Program-made: the position numbers and the translations under genes
Part shown: positions 1 through 8,797 of the stretch, piece by piece
Position numbering within the stretch: the stretch's first letter is position 1
Layout: every line of letters begins with the position of its first letter
Source of the DNA: Pedobacter sp. PACM 27299
GTDB taxonomy: Bacteria > Bacteroidota > Bacteroidia > Sphingobacteriales > Sphingobacteriaceae
NCBI RefSeq assembly: GCF_001412655.1
Contig: NZ_CP012996.1
Coordinates: forward strand, 4,960,001 to 5,024,000
Reading direction: 5' to 3'
DNA: 64,000 nt
Notes under the pieces: generated by a model
What the model was told of the DNA's origin: nothing
Seen by the model: the letters and a program-made list of their open reading frames with translations, nothing else
The model's database searches: none

Positions 1-1266
1 ATTTACTACATAGAACCGGAAACCAAAAAAATAAGTGCGCTGAGTGCCGCTAAATACGGTGCATTTAACCCTGCGTTCTCTGCCAATGAAAAATCCATGG
101 TGTTCAATAATTACGGGATTGATGGTTATAATGTGGCAGAAACCGAGATACAGCCACAAGCCCCTGGAGAAAATCACTTTGTTTTTCTTGGAGCAGCCGC
201 TGTAAAACAGGAAAATACCGGCAGTGTTTTTGCCAACATCCCCGATAGCACTTATGCTTCCAGGCCTTATGGTGGATTAAAAAATCTGTTTCAGGTTCAC
301 AGTATCAATCCAGTGATTGAAGATGAATACCGTGGCGGCTTACAAATCAACTCAGATAACCTGCTGAATACGATGAATGTCTTTGCAGGCGTAAATTACT
401 TTCGGGACCTGGGGAGATTTGAATACAATGCGGGATTTACCTATAAAGGATTTTATCCGATATTGAGTACCACCTACCGCAACAGACCAAGACGTGCTTT
501 TTACAGCAGCAATAAAGGAGTTCAGCAGGGAGACTGGAGGGAAAACGACGTTCGCCTGGCCGCAACTTTACCGATCAGCCTGAACGCTTTAGATCATTTT
601 TACAACTTCTCTTTCACAACGGCTACCAGTTATACCAAAAGGTATCAGCCTGAAAACATGCCGAATAACTACATCACCACCCTAAAATTCCCATTGGAAT
701 ACAGCTTTAGCTTTACACACAGCATCCGGCAGTCGGAAAGGGATATTGCCCCAAAATGGGCCCAGGTAATGCGCTTAACCTATCTGCACCAACCCTTTGA
801 CCCACAGCTGTCCGGTGATATTTTTTCAGCAGAAAGCTTCTTTTATTTCCCTGGATTCGCCAGAAATCACTCTTTCCTGGCCAATTTCAGCTACCAGCGC
901 AGCTCTGGTGTGAGAAAATACGACCAGCAGATCAATACGGTATACGGCTATAATAACATTCCAGCGCTCAATATTCTTAAAAACACCTTATTGCTCAACT
1001 ACCGCTTCCCAATTGTTTTTCCTGATGCGGAAATTGGTCCTTTGGCATATATCAGAAACCTTCGTGGCGGCGTATTCTGTCACTATGAAAACCTTGGAGA
1101 AGACACAAATCTTGGTCAGCCTAAAACTTTTGGCTTCGAATTACGTAGTAGTATGAACTTACTTCGCTACCAGCCTGTGCTGGATGTAGGCGGCAGAGTC
1201 GTTTTTGTGAACAAAATGTATCACCAAAATCCTATCTTAGAATTACTTTTAAATTATAGCTTTTAA
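1..1266 (+). CDS. C-terminal part of a large outer-membrane/surface protein (5' end outside window)
   Basis: The frame is open from base 1, so the gene starts left of the window; the first ATG at 97 is internal. The visible 421 residues begin with an Asn/Ala-rich stretch resembling the tail of a TolB/WD40-like repeat region, then become alternating hydrophobic/aromatic segments typical of a transmembrane beta-barrel, and end in LLNYSF with a terminal Phe, as outer-membrane barrels do. I infer a surface protein with a periplasmic propeller-like part and a barrel. Ligand and function cannot be told from this fragment. The stop is 3 bases before the next gene, so the two are probably co-transcribed. 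Confidence 0.7.
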   Translation: MYYIEPETKKISALSAAKYGAFNPAFSANEKSMVFNNYGIDGYNVAETEIQPQAPGENHFVFLGAAAVKQENTGSVFANIPDSTYASRPYGGLKNLFQVHSINPVIEDEYRGGLQINSDNLLNTMNVFAGVNYFRDLGRFEYNAGFTYKGFYPILSTTYRNRPRRAFYSSNKGVQQGDWRENDVRLAATLPISLNALDHFYNFSFTTATSYTKRYQPENMPNNYITTLKFPLEYSFSFTHSIRQSERDIAPKWAQVMRLTYLHQPFDPQLSGDIFSAESFFYFPGFARNHSFLANFSYQRSSGVRKYDQQINTVYGYNNIPALNILKNTLLLNYRFPIVFPDAEIGPLAYIRNLRGGVFCHYENLGEDTNLGQPKTFGFELRSSMNLLRYQPVLDVGGRVVFVNKMYHQNPILELLLNYSF

Positions 1267-1269
1267 CAC

Positions 1270-1548
1270 ATGCGTACTAAAACCATTTTCATCATCATCT
1301 TTACCGTCCTGATTACTGTCTTTTTAATGATCAACACCGATAAGGTAAAGTTCGATTTCATTTTTGGAGAGGCAGATGTTTCTAAACTATTAGTGATTGG
1401 TGTCTGTACTTTTATTGGCTTTATATTGGGTTATATGGCCGGGCGACCAAAAGTGACCATCAGTACTTATGATAAAGAAAGTCCCCAGGAAGCTCCTGAG
1501 GACCATAAAAAATTGATCAGCGACGAAGATCGCGATTATATTAGCTAA
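1270..1548 (+). CDS. Small LapA-domain inner-membrane protein
   Basis: 92 residues with two hydrophobic spans (about residues 5-22 and 38-58) separated by a short loop containing NTDKVKFDFIFG, then an acidic, charged cytoplasmic tail. This is the layout of the LapA (DUF1049) family, small membrane proteins linked in Enterobacteria to lipopolysaccharide assembly control; the role in Bacteroidota is not established. It lies 3 bases after the barrel gene, probably in one transcript. Its stop falls inside the palindrome TTAGCTAA, which also supplies the stop of the convergent metZ gene. Confidence 0.75.
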   Translation: MRTKTIFIIIFTVLITVFLMINTDKVKFDFIFGEADVSKLLVIGVCTFIGFILGYMAGRPKVTISTYDKESPQEAPEDHKKLISDEDRDYIS

Positions 1549-2719
1549 GTGCCTGTTTGATATCCCCAAGGATATCATTGATGTGCTCCAGGCCAATTGA
1601 CAAACGAACAGATCCTTGTTCAATACCAACCTCTAACCTTTGCTCTTCCGTTAATTTGGAGTGAGTACTGGTTGCAGGGTGTGTAGCGATAGATCTGGTA
1701 TCTCCAAGATTTGCAGAGATCGAGAACATTTTTAAGCTGTCCATGAATTTACCTGCTGCAGCTGCACCACCTTCAATAACCAGAGTCACGATGCCACCAC
1801 CTTGTTTCATTTGCTTTTTAGCAATGTCATATTGAGGGTGAGAAGGCAGGAAAGGATATCTCACTTTTTTAATGCGGGGATGACTTTCTAAGAATTCTGC
1901 TACTTTCAACGCATTTTCACAATGTCTGTCCATGCGAACAGCCAATGTTTCTAAACTTTTCGACAGCAACCAGGCATTGAACGGCGACATTGCCGGCCCA
2001 CTGTGTCTGGCGAAAGCTTCAATTTCTCCAATCAGTGCATGCGATCCTAAAATCACACCACCAAGTGTACGACCCTGTCCGTCGATAAATTTAGTAGCCG
2101 AATGAATAGAGATGTCTGCACCCAATTTAATAGGCTGCTGCAGGTATGGCGTAGCAAAACAGTTGTCTACCACCAATAATACACCATGCTTTTTTGCCAG
2201 CTGTGCCAACCATTCCAGGTCGATAATATCGATTCCAGGGTTAGAAGGTGTTTCTACAAAAATCATTTTTGTATTTGGCTGAATCCCCTGCTCCATTTGT
2301 TCTGGTTTATCCAGATCCGCATAAGTATAGCTGATTCCCCATTTCGGAAAAATATTATTCAAAAGCTGGTGTGTAGATCCAAAAACAGATCTGCTGGCCA
2401 GTACGTGATCGCCAGATTGTAAAAAGGCAGCAAAAGTGGTAAAAATCGCAGCCATACCGGTTGCGGTTACCCATCCTGATTCTGCACCTTCTAAAACGGC
2501 CATTTTATCAATTAATTCAGAAGTATTCGGATTGGCATAACGGCTGTAAACGTTGCCTTCCTTCTCATTTGCAAACAAAGCGCGCATTTCTTCTGAGTCG
2601 TCAAATTTATAACTTGAAGTCAGGTACAAGGGCACAGAATGCTCTTTAAAATGGGTTCTCTCGGCTTGTAAGCGTATGGCCAGGGTCTCGAAATTCTCTT
2701 CTTGATTCTCTTCTTGCAT
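1541..2719 (-). CDS. metZ: O-succinylhomoserine sulfhydrylase (Cys/Met metabolism PLP enzyme)
   Basis: 392 residues. It is predicted to join sulfide to O-succinyl (or O-acetyl) homoserine, giving homocysteine for methionine synthesis in the cytoplasm. Cys/Met metabolism PLP fold: N-terminal SVPLYLTSSY segment, YSRYANPN motif, and the PLP lysine in SATKFIDGQGR; the IDGQGR continuation favours MetZ over cystathionine gamma-lyase/synthase. Start chosen at the ATG at 2719 (MQEENQEEN), 4 bases after the stop of the upstream osmC gene; an upstream in-frame ATG at 2818 would run nearly 100 bases into osmC and adds residues unlike the family. Last gene of the leftward operon ispE-osmC-metZ. It overlaps the convergent lapA-like gene by 8 bases. 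Confidence 0.9.
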   Translation of the reverse strand: MQEENQEENFETLAIRLQAERTHFKEHSVPLYLTSSYKFDDSEEMRALFANEKEGNVYSRYANPNTSELIDKMAVLEGAESGWVTATGMAAIFTTFAAFLQSGDHVLASRSVFGSTHQLLNNIFPKWGISYTYADLDKPEQMEQGIQPNTKMIFVETPSNPGIDIIDLEWLAQLAKKHGVLLVVDNCFATPYLQQPIKLGADISIHSATKFIDGQGRTLGGVILGSHALIGEIEAFARHSGPAMSPFNAWLLSKSLETLAVRMDRHCENALKVAEFLESHPRIKKVRYPFLPSHPQYDIAKKQMKQGGGIVTLVIEGGAAAAGKFMDSLKMFSISANLGDTRSIATHPATSTHSKLTEEQRLEVGIEQGSVRLSIGLEHINDILGDIKQALS

Positions 2720-2723
2720 TTTG

Positions 2724-3140
2724 TTAGTGATGAATAGTATATGTAAAGTTGATGGTTGCTGATCTTCCCAAAATATTGGATACCGAACAGTATTTATCGA
2801 AAGTAAGGGCCAGTGCACGTTCTACTTTTTGTACGTTTAAAGCACCATACATGTCGAAATGAATGTTGATGACGTCAAATATCGGAGGCATTTCTTCTGT
2901 TTTTCTAGAAGCCTTGATTTTGATTTTCACATCATTCAGTGGTTCTTTTTGTTTAGTGAGGACGTTGACCATGTCGATTCCGCTGCATCCGCCAAGGCCA
3001 ATCAGCAGCATCTCCATTGGGCGGAAACCTTTTCCCTCACCACCGATTTCCGGCTTTGCATCCAGTTCTACCTTAAAACCGCTAGAATTTTCTGCTTCAA
3101 AATTAAATTTATCGTTTTTTCTTATCAGGTTGATTTCCAT
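2724..3140 (-). CDS. OsmC-family peroxiredoxin-like protein
   Basis: 138 residues, the usual length for OsmC/Ohr proteins. Both redox cysteines are visible: Cys52 in LGGCSGID and Cys118 in FDKYCSVSN. The family reduces organic hydroperoxides with thiol reductants in the cytoplasm; whether this member is OsmC, Ohr or the YhfA branch cannot be decided, though the lack of Ohr-specific motifs and the GEGKGFRPMEMLL segment fit the broad OsmC branch. It sits between ispE (6-base gap) and metZ (4-base gap) on the same strand, so one mRNA is likely. Confidence 0.88.
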   Translation of the reverse strand: MEINLIRKNDKFNFEAENSSGFKVELDAKPEIGGEGKGFRPMEMLLIGLGGCSGIDMVNVLTKQKEPLNDVKIKIKASRKTEEMPPIFDVINIHFDMYGALNVQKVERALALTFDKYCSVSNILGRSATINFTYTIHH

Positions 3141-3146
3141 AATTCA

Positions 3147-3950
3147 CTAAACGTTATAAAATACTTTATTGGTTCTTTCGAGTTCAGGAAGTTGCACTGC
3201 TGCTTCAAATATTGCGTAAACCGCAGATCCACTGCCACTCATCGAAGCATAGATTGCGCCTTGCTGGTAAAGACTTGCTTTGATGGCTTCAATTTCGGGG
3301 TACTTCAAAAACACAGAAGCCTCGAAATCATTTTTCAGATTCGCTTTCCAATCCCTCAAAGGCAAATGTATTAAATCTTTTACCGATGTCCCAGTATCGG
3401 CCACCATTATTCCTGCATAAGCGTCGGCAGTAGAGACATGAATATCTGGTTTCACCAAAACAAGAAAACAAGCAGACAGATCTACCTGAATATGAGTAAA
3501 TTCATCACCTTTCCCTTCGGCATATCTAGGCTCATTTTGAATAAAAAAAGCACAATCGGCACCAAGCTGTCTGGCATAATCCTCCAATTGCGGAATTGAA
3601 AGCCCCAATTTGAATTTATCATTCAACAGTTTCAGGATAAAAGCAGCGTCGGCAGAGCCGCCTCCTAGTCCTGCACCTACGGGAATATTTTTCAATAGAC
3701 AAATGTGCTGCGGAGGAAGATCAAAGTCCTGTTTCAGCAACTGGTACGCTTTCAGACAAATATTATCTGTGGTAGCACCTGGAACCTCAATACCTTCGAT
3801 AGTACAGCTCAAAACGTCTGCATCAAGGCATTCGACTACGTCGTAAAGCTTTACCGGATAAAATACGGTTTCAATATTATGATATCCATCGGCACGTTTC
3901 CCGGTGATCCGTAACCCAAGGTTAATTTTAGCATTCGCAAAAGCAAGCAT
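3147..3950 (-). CDS. ispE: 4-diphosphocytidyl-2-C-methyl-D-erythritol kinase
   Basis: 267 residues. A GHMP kinase of the MEP (non-mevalonate) isoprenoid pathway that phosphorylates CDP-methylerythritol with ATP. N-terminal substrate motif AFANAKINLGLRITGKRADGYH, the glycine-rich ATP loop PVGAGLGGGSADAA near residue 95, and the C-terminal MSGSGSAVYAIF motif are all present. First gene of a leftward operon with osmC and metZ. A Bacteroidota-type -7 box (TAAGTTTG on the minus strand) lies 20 bases upstream of the ATG. Confidence 0.93.
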   Translation of the reverse strand: MLAFANAKINLGLRITGKRADGYHNIETVFYPVKLYDVVECLDADVLSCTIEGIEVPGATTDNICLKAYQLLKQDFDLPPQHICLLKNIPVGAGLGGGSADAAFILKLLNDKFKLGLSIPQLEDYARQLGADCAFFIQNEPRYAEGKGDEFTHIQVDLSACFLVLVKPDIHVSTADAYAGIMVADTGTSVKDLIHLPLRDWKANLKNDFEASVFLKYPEIEAIKASLYQQGAIYASMSGSGSAVYAIFEAAVQLPELERTNKVFYNV

Positions 3951-3969
3951 CTATTCTTATTTTTTAAGA

Positions 3970-4003
3970 CAAACTTACAAAATCAAATTTTCCATTTGGA
4001 CAA
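3970..4003 (-). promoter_or_regulatory. Candidate promoter of ispE-osmC-metZ
   Basis: Read on the minus strand, TAAGTTTG (3970-3977) matches the Bacteroidota -7 consensus TAnnTTTG exactly. A TTG at 4001-4003 could be a partial -33 box at 23 bases spacing, slightly longer than usual. Distance to the ATG is 20 bases. Confidence 0.5.
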
Positions 4004-4071
4004 GTACTTATGAATATGAGAATTTTTCCAGAAAAAAAATGAACTATTAGTCAGGTAGTGGTCTGGAAGTG

Positions 4072-4208
4072 TTCGGGAAGAGAAGGGCATTGGCGTGGAG
4101 AGCAGAAGGGGTTCCGATAGGGTCCGCGTGGTCTTGCCTTAGTCTCTGCTATCCAAACCCCTTCCCAGCCCCCTCCTCCGGCTAAAAGAAATCAGGTCTC
4201 TTCCCGAA
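4072..4208. repeat. 137-bp inverted-repeat element upstream of thyA
   Basis: Perfect 12-base terminal inverted repeats TTCGGGAAGAGA (4072-4083) and TCTCTTCCCGAA (4197-4208) bracket a GC-richer block. Nested inside are AAGGGGTT (4106-4113) opposite AACCCCTT (4156-4163), and AGCAGA (4101-4106) opposite TCTGCT (4145-4150). Strand composition is skewed: purine-rich left half, pyrimidine-rich right half. It resembles a REP/MITE-like element or a long structured RNA and encodes nothing recognisable. I see no second copy in this window. Confidence 0.55.
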
Positions 4209-4242
4209 TACAACTACAGCGCATTCCCTGAAGAATAATTCC

Positions 4243-4250
4243 TACTTTTG
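4243..4250 (+). promoter_or_regulatory. Candidate -7 element for thyA-folA
   Basis: TACTTTTG matches TAnnTTTG exactly. No good -33 TTTG at the normal distance. It lies 118 bases before the thyA ATG, giving a long leader, and just right of the inverted-repeat element. Confidence 0.4.
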
Positions 4251-4368
4251 CAGCGGCTGATCATAAAATGGGAATTAATCCAGCCTTTTCCTAAAAAACA
4301 TCCTGCGAAAAACGGCAAAAATACTATCTTGCAAGAGTCGCAGGCCGACAAAAGAAGCTTGCCAACAG

Positions 4369-5163
4369 ATGAAACAATATTTAGATTTAATGCAGCACGT
4401 GCTGGATCATGGCACACAAAAACATGACCGTACCGGAACAGGAACCATTAGCGTTTTTGGTTACCAGATGAGGTTTAACCTTCAGGAAGGCTTTCCTATG
4501 GTGACGACCAAGAAATTACACCTGAAATCCATCATTCATGAACTGATCTGGTTTTTAAGCGGAGATACCAATATCAAATATCTGAAAGATAATGGCGTGA
4601 AGATCTGGGACGAATGGGCGGATGCCGATGGCAACCTCGGTCCTGTTTATGGTTCTCAATGGCGCTCATGGCCAACACCTGATGGCCGTAAGATCGATCA
4701 GATCAGCCAGATCATCAACACTATAAAAAACAACCCAGATTCCCGAAGGATTATTGTATCCGCATGGAATGTAGCCGATATTGAAGAAATGGCCCTGCCA
4801 CCCTGCCATGCCTTTTTCCAGTTTTATGTAGCAGATGGTAAACTCAGCTGTCAATTGTACCAAAGAAGTGCAGATATCTTTTTGGGAGTTCCGTTTAATA
4901 TCGCATCTTACGCCTTGTTGACCATGATGGTTGCCCAGGTATGTGGATTGGAATACGGAGATTTTATTCATACCCTTGGTGATGCCCACTTGTACAATAA
5001 CCATATAGACCAGGCCAGACTGCAATTGAGCAGGGAGCCAAAAAAATTACCGCTCATGAAGATTAACCCAGAGGTCAAAGACCTGATGGATTTTAAATTT
5101 GAAGATTTTAACCTGGAGGGTTACGAACCACATCCTCACATTAAAGGAGCTGTGGCCGTATGA
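4369..5163 (+). CDS. thyA: Thymidylate synthase
   Basis: 264 residues, the same length as E. coli ThyA. It methylates dUMP to dTMP using methylene-tetrahydrofolate and releases dihydrofolate. Catalytic Cys146 sits in [13 protein letters not shown]; the phosphate-binding RRIIVSAWN and the substrate motif [18 protein letters not shown] are intact; the C-terminal GAVAV tail matches the closing C-terminus of the family. The stop overlaps the start of folA by 4 bases (ATGA), so the pair that makes and recycles dihydrofolate is translationally coupled. Confidence 0.96.
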   Translation: MKQYLDLMQHVLDHGTQKHDRTGTGTISVFGYQMRFNLQEGFPMVTTKKLHLKSIIHELIWFLSGDTNIKYLKDNGVKIWDEWADADGNLGPVYGSQWRSWPTPDGRKIDQISQIINTIKNNPDSRRIIVSAWNVADIEEMALPPCHAFFQFYVADGKLSCQLYQRSADIFLGVPFNIASYALLTMMVAQVCGLEYGDFIHTLGDAHLYNNHIDQARLQLSREPKKLPLMKINPEVKDLMDFKFEDFNLEGYEPHPHIKGAVAV

Positions 5164-5645
5164 TCGTTTCCATTGTAGTCGCCATTGCCGAAGATAATGC
5201 CATCGGTAAAGACAACCAATTGTTATGGCATCTGCCAGCAGACTTAAAACATTTTAAAGACATTACCAGTGGACATACCATCATCATGGGCAGAAAAACC
5301 TATGATTCTATCGGCAGGCCACTTCCCAACAGACGTAATATTGTGATTACCAGAAATACCGGATTGGAGCTTCCGGGAACAGAAATCACCAATAGTCTGG
5401 AGGAAGCACTAGCACTTTGCCAAGGTACAGAAGAGGTATTCATTATCGGCGGTGCCGAACTCTACAAGCATGCTTTAGCCGCTACAAACCGGATTTACCT
5501 GACCAGAGTGCATCAAACCTATGAAGCAGACACTTTCTTTCCGGAAATTGATCTGGAAGAATGGAACGAACTTAGTAAGGAAAAGCATCTTCCAGATGAG
5601 AAAAACAAGGTCGCTTACACGTTTTCAACACTTGAACGCAAATAG
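5160..5645 (+). CDS. folA: Dihydrofolate reductase
   Basis: 161 residues. It reduces the dihydrofolate produced by ThyA to tetrahydrofolate with NADPH. N-terminal [20 protein letters not shown], the acidic active-site residue in [10 protein letters not shown] (Asp28), the NADPH motif [17 protein letters not shown] and [11 protein letters not shown] are present. The start ATG overlaps the thyA stop in ATGA. No sign of a resistance-type (plasmid Dfr) sequence; it looks like the chromosomal housekeeping copy. Confidence 0.95.
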   Translation: MIVSIVVAIAEDNAIGKDNQLLWHLPADLKHFKDITSGHTIIMGRKTYDSIGRPLPNRRNIVITRNTGLELPGTEITNSLEEALALCQGTEEVFIIGGAELYKHALAATNRIYLTRVHQTYEADTFFPEIDLEEWNELSKEKHLPDEKNKVAYTFSTLERK

Positions 5646-5699
5646 TTAAGCGCCCATAATAAAAAATTGAGAAGGTAGTCTATTATTTAAAAAAATAAT

Positions 5700-5707
5700 T
5701 AGATTTG
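5700..5707 (+). promoter_or_regulatory. Candidate -7 element for secDF
   Basis: TAGATTTG matches TAnnTTTG and lies 51 bases before the secDF ATG in an AT-rich intergenic region. No convincing -33 box was seen. Confidence 0.42.
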
Positions 5708-5758
5708 CCGACTTGTTAAAAAAATATATAGCTTATATAGACTAATAATTACAAACAA

Positions 5759-8716
5759 ATGCAGGGTAAAGGTTTTATTAAATTTATGGCAATACTTCTA
5801 GGTATTGTCTGTGTGTATTCTCTCTCATTCAACTTTGTCACTTCGAAAGTTGAAAAAGACGCAAAGGCTTATGCCAAAGGAGACTTAGATAAGGAAAAAG
5901 CTTATTTAGATTCTATGGCCACAGTGCCGGTTTATCCTGTTTTTGGATTTAACTACCAGTTCTGTAAAGAAAAAGAAATTAACCTTGGGCTAGACCTTAA
6001 AGGCGGGATGAACGTAACGATGGAAATCTCGTTAGCGGAACTGGTTAAATCATTAGCTGGTAATCCTGATGATGCTAATTTCAACAAAGCATTAGCAATT
6101 GCTCAAGAGAAACTAAACGCTGGTGGAAAAGATTTCATCGCCATATTTGTAGATGAGTTTGAGAAACTTTCTCCAAATGTGAAATTAGCTGACTACTTTT
6201 CAAATCAGGACAACGCTAAATTGCTTAAAGCTAACGCCAGCAATTCAGATGTTAAAAATTATTTGTCTAAAGAAGCAACAAGTGCGATCGATCGTTCTTT
6301 CGTGATCATCAGAAGCCGTATCGATGGTTTCGGTGTGGTAAGTCCTAACATGCAGAAACAAGAAGGTACTAACCGTATCCTGATTGAGATGCCAGGTGTT
6401 CAGGATAAAGAAAGGGTTCACAAATTATTGCAAGGATCTGCAGAATTACAATTCTGGCAGGTATACAACAATGAGGAAGTGTATCCAGTATTAGAAAATA
6501 TCAACAAGACACTAGCTGCCACTTTAAAAACTACTGATGTAGCTCCAGCAGGTACAGATACCACTGCCGCTAAATCGGAAAGTAAATTGGCTGGTCTTGC
6601 TAAAAATAAAGACACTAAAGATTCTGCAGCGGTTAAAAACAAAGACCTTGCGAAATCGAACCCATTGTTCTCTGTATTAAACGTGCCTACTTACCAAGGC
6701 GAAAATGGTCAGACTTCATTACGTCCAGGACCAGTTGTAGGTTGGGTAGCTCAAAAAGATACGGCTAAAGTAAATTCATATTTCAAAAGATCAGAAGTAG
6801 CTTCTATCATTCCTCAGAGTTTCAAATTCATGTGGAGTGTGAAACCAATGGACGTTTCGACGACTGGTGGTGCTAAGATTTTCGAACTGTACGCCATCAA
6901 ATCTACTTCAATGGATGGCAAACCAGATTTAGGTGGTGATGCAATCAGCGATGCCCGTCATGATTACGATCAGAAAGGCAGACCAGAAGTAACCATGTAC
7001 ATGACTGGTGATGGTGCTACGAAATGGAAAAAAATTACCGCAGAAGCAGCAGCAGATCCAAACAACAAAAAATCTATTGCAATTGTATTAGACAACACGG
7101 TTTACTCTGCACCAACTGTACAGAACGAAATTCCTAACGGTATCTCTTCTATCACTGGTAACTTCACTGTAAACGATACACAAGATTTAGCCAACATCTT
7201 AAAAGCAGGTAAGCTTCCAGCTCCAGCTAGAATCGTTGGTGAGTTCGTGGTTGGTCCTTCTCTAGGTGAAGTAGCGATCCATGACGGTTTAATCTCTTTC
7301 GTACTTGCCTTCGTGGTGATCTTAGTATTCATGGCTTTATATTACAATAAAGCAGGATGGGTAGCTAACCTTGCGTTAGTGATCAACTTATTCTTCATCA
7401 TGGGTATCCTGGTTTCACTGGGTGCGGTATTGACCTTGCCAGGTATCGCAGGTATCGTATTGGTAATCGGTTTATCCGTAGATGCGAACATCCTGATCTT
7501 CGAACGTGTAAGAGAAGAGCTGACCTTAGGTAAGCCAACTCCTGTTGCGATCAAAGAAGGTTTTAAACATGCGATGTCTTCTATCATTGACTCGAACGTT
7601 ACCGTATTTGTATTAGGTGCGATCCTTTACATCTTCGGTACTGGTCCGGTTCAAGGTTTTGCAACGACACTTTGTATTGGTATTCTTTCTTCATTATTCT
7701 GTGCAGTATTGATCTCACGTTTAGTGTTCGACTGGTTATTAGAGAAAAAATCAAACATTACTTTCGGTAATAAATACACCATTCACGCCTTCAAAAACAT
7801 CGCGTTTAACTTCGTTGGACATAGAAAAATCTATTACAGCATTTCTACTGCGATCATCGTTTTAGGTTTTATCTTCTACTTCAAAAATGGTGGATTGAAC
7901 CTAGGTATCGACTTTAAAGGTGGTAGAACGTATATCGTTCACTTCGATAAAGGAATGGAAACGGAAGATGTAAAAGCGAAATTAGCCGCAGTATTCCCTG
8001 AGTCGGAAACTGTAGTTAAAACTGCTGGTGCAAACAACGAACTGAAAATCACCACTACTTACCACATCACTGATCAAGATAATGGTGCGGATAAATTAGT
8101 AGAAAAAGCCCTTCAGGAAGGTCTTGCTAAAACGGGTGTTCCTTATAAAATTGAAAGTAATGAGAAGGTAGGTCCAATCATTGCAAGTGACATCGTTTAC
8201 GGAGCTTACGGAGCAATACTGTTCTCTTGTTTAGTGATGTTTATCTATATCGTAGTGAGGTTCAAGAAACTGAATTATGGTTTAGGTGCGGTAATCGCGT
8301 TATTCCATGACGTGTTGCTGGTACTATCTTTCTACACGATCTTAGACGGTGTGCTTCCATTCTCATTAGAGATTGGCCAGGATTTCATCGCGGCGATCTT
8401 AACGGTAATGGGTTATACCATGACGGAAACTGTAGTTGTATTTGACCGTATCCGTGAGAAATTAGCGGAAACTGGAAAAGAAGACTTACATGGTGAAGAA
8501 CGTAATAAACTGATCAACTTTGCCCTAAACAGCACATTGAGTCGTACTATTTTGACTTCATTAACGGTATTCTTCGTATTACTTGTGATCTTCATCTTCG
8601 GTGGCGCAAGTATCCGCGGATTTATCTTCGCACTATTGATCGGTCGTATCATCGGTACTTACTCTTCATTGTGTATCTCTACCCCTATCGTTATCGATTT
8701 AGGTAAGAACAAATAA
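5759..8716 (+). CDS. secDF: Fused protein translocase subunit SecDF
   Basis: 985 residues. A single chain carrying both SecD and SecF, inner-membrane RND-type proteins that use the proton gradient to help pull secreted proteins through SecYEG. Residue about 70 starts the SecD signature NLGLDLKGGMNV; a large periplasmic P1 domain follows, including a lysine/alanine/aspartate-rich linker (about 255-300) that is probably lineage-specific. The first six-helix bundle starts near residue 500, with GLSVDANILIFERVREEL. The SecF half starts with LGIDFKGGRTY near residue 720 and has TVVVFDRIREKL. The fusion is usual in Bacteroidota. Monocistronic: it is followed directly by a strong terminator. Confidence 0.96.
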   Translation: MQGKGFIKFMAILLGIVCVYSLSFNFVTSKVEKDAKAYAKGDLDKEKAYLDSMATVPVYPVFGFNYQFCKEKEINLGLDLKGGMNVTMEISLAELVKSLAGNPDDANFNKALAIAQEKLNAGGKDFIAIFVDEFEKLSPNVKLADYFSNQDNAKLLKANASNSDVKNYLSKEATSAIDRSFVIIRSRIDGFGVVSPNMQKQEGTNRILIEMPGVQDKERVHKLLQGSAELQFWQVYNNEEVYPVLENINKTLAATLKTTDVAPAGTDTTAAKSESKLAGLAKNKDTKDSAAVKNKDLAKSNPLFSVLNVPTYQGENGQTSLRPGPVVGWVAQKDTAKVNSYFKRSEVASIIPQSFKFMWSVKPMDVSTTGGAKIFELYAIKSTSMDGKPDLGGDAISDARHDYDQKGRPEVTMYMTGDGATKWKKITAEAAADPNNKKSIAIVLDNTVYSAPTVQNEIPNGISSITGNFTVNDTQDLANILKAGKLPAPARIVGEFVVGPSLGEVAIHDGLISFVLAFVVILVFMALYYNKAGWVANLALVINLFFIMGILVSLGAVLTLPGIAGIVLVIGLSVDANILIFERVREELTLGKPTPVAIKEGFKHAMSSIIDSNVTVFVLGAILYIFGTGPVQGFATTLCIGILSSLFCAVLISRLVFDWLLEKKSNITFGNKYTIHAFKNIAFNFVGHRKIYYSISTAIIVLGFIFYFKNGGLNLGIDFKGGRTYIVHFDKGMETEDVKAKLAAVFPESETVVKTAGANNELKITTTYHITDQDNGADKLVEKALQEGLAKTGVPYKIESNEKVGPIIASDIVYGAYGAILFSCLVMFIYIVVRFKKLNYGLGAVIALFHDVLLVLSFYTILDGVLPFSLEIGQDFIAAILTVMGYTMTETVVVFDRIREKLAETGKEDLHGEERNKLINFALNSTLSRTILTSLTVFFVLLVIFIFGGASIRGFIFALLIGRIIGTYSSLCISTPIVIDLGKNK

Positions 8717-8738
8717 GAAATCTAAATATTTATTGATT

Positions 8739-8767
8739 AAAGGCACCCTTTTTGGGTGCCTTTTTTG
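8739..8767 (+). terminator. Rho-independent terminator after secDF
   Basis: Stem AAAGGCACCC / GGGTGCCTTT with a five-T loop, followed by a T run. It lies 22 bases after the secDF stop. Confidence 0.9.
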
Positions 8768-8797
8768 TTATCAGTATATTTAAGAAACTCAAATACT

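Larger units (their letters stand above)
3951..4368. other. 418-base gene-free region between ispE and thyA
   Basis: Divergent intergenic region. From left to right it holds the ispE promoter (3970-4003), the GC-richer inverted-repeat element (4072-4208), a thyA promoter candidate (4243-4250) and a roughly 120-base thyA leader. No credible reading frame was seen; the one on the minus strand that enters thyA (4214-4417) is antisense and lacks any family features. Confidence 0.6.

Noticed and set aside
2720..2818. Longer metZ form from ATG 2818
   Set aside because: It would overlap osmC by about 95 bases; the extra residues are unlike MetZ and an ATG lies 4 bases after the osmC stop.
2859..3374. 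171-residue plus-strand frame
   Set aside because: Antisense to osmC and ispE; rich in His, Phe and Cys as expected for a shadow frame.
3951..4368. Riboswitch upstream of thyA or ispE
   Set aside because: The inverted-repeat block does not show a core I recognise from any known riboswitch class.
8756..8797. Extended N-terminus for the NADH dehydrogenase from ATG 8756
   Set aside because: The added 14 residues start inside the secDF terminator and do not match the family; ATG 8798 is directly ahead of the dinucleotide-binding motif.
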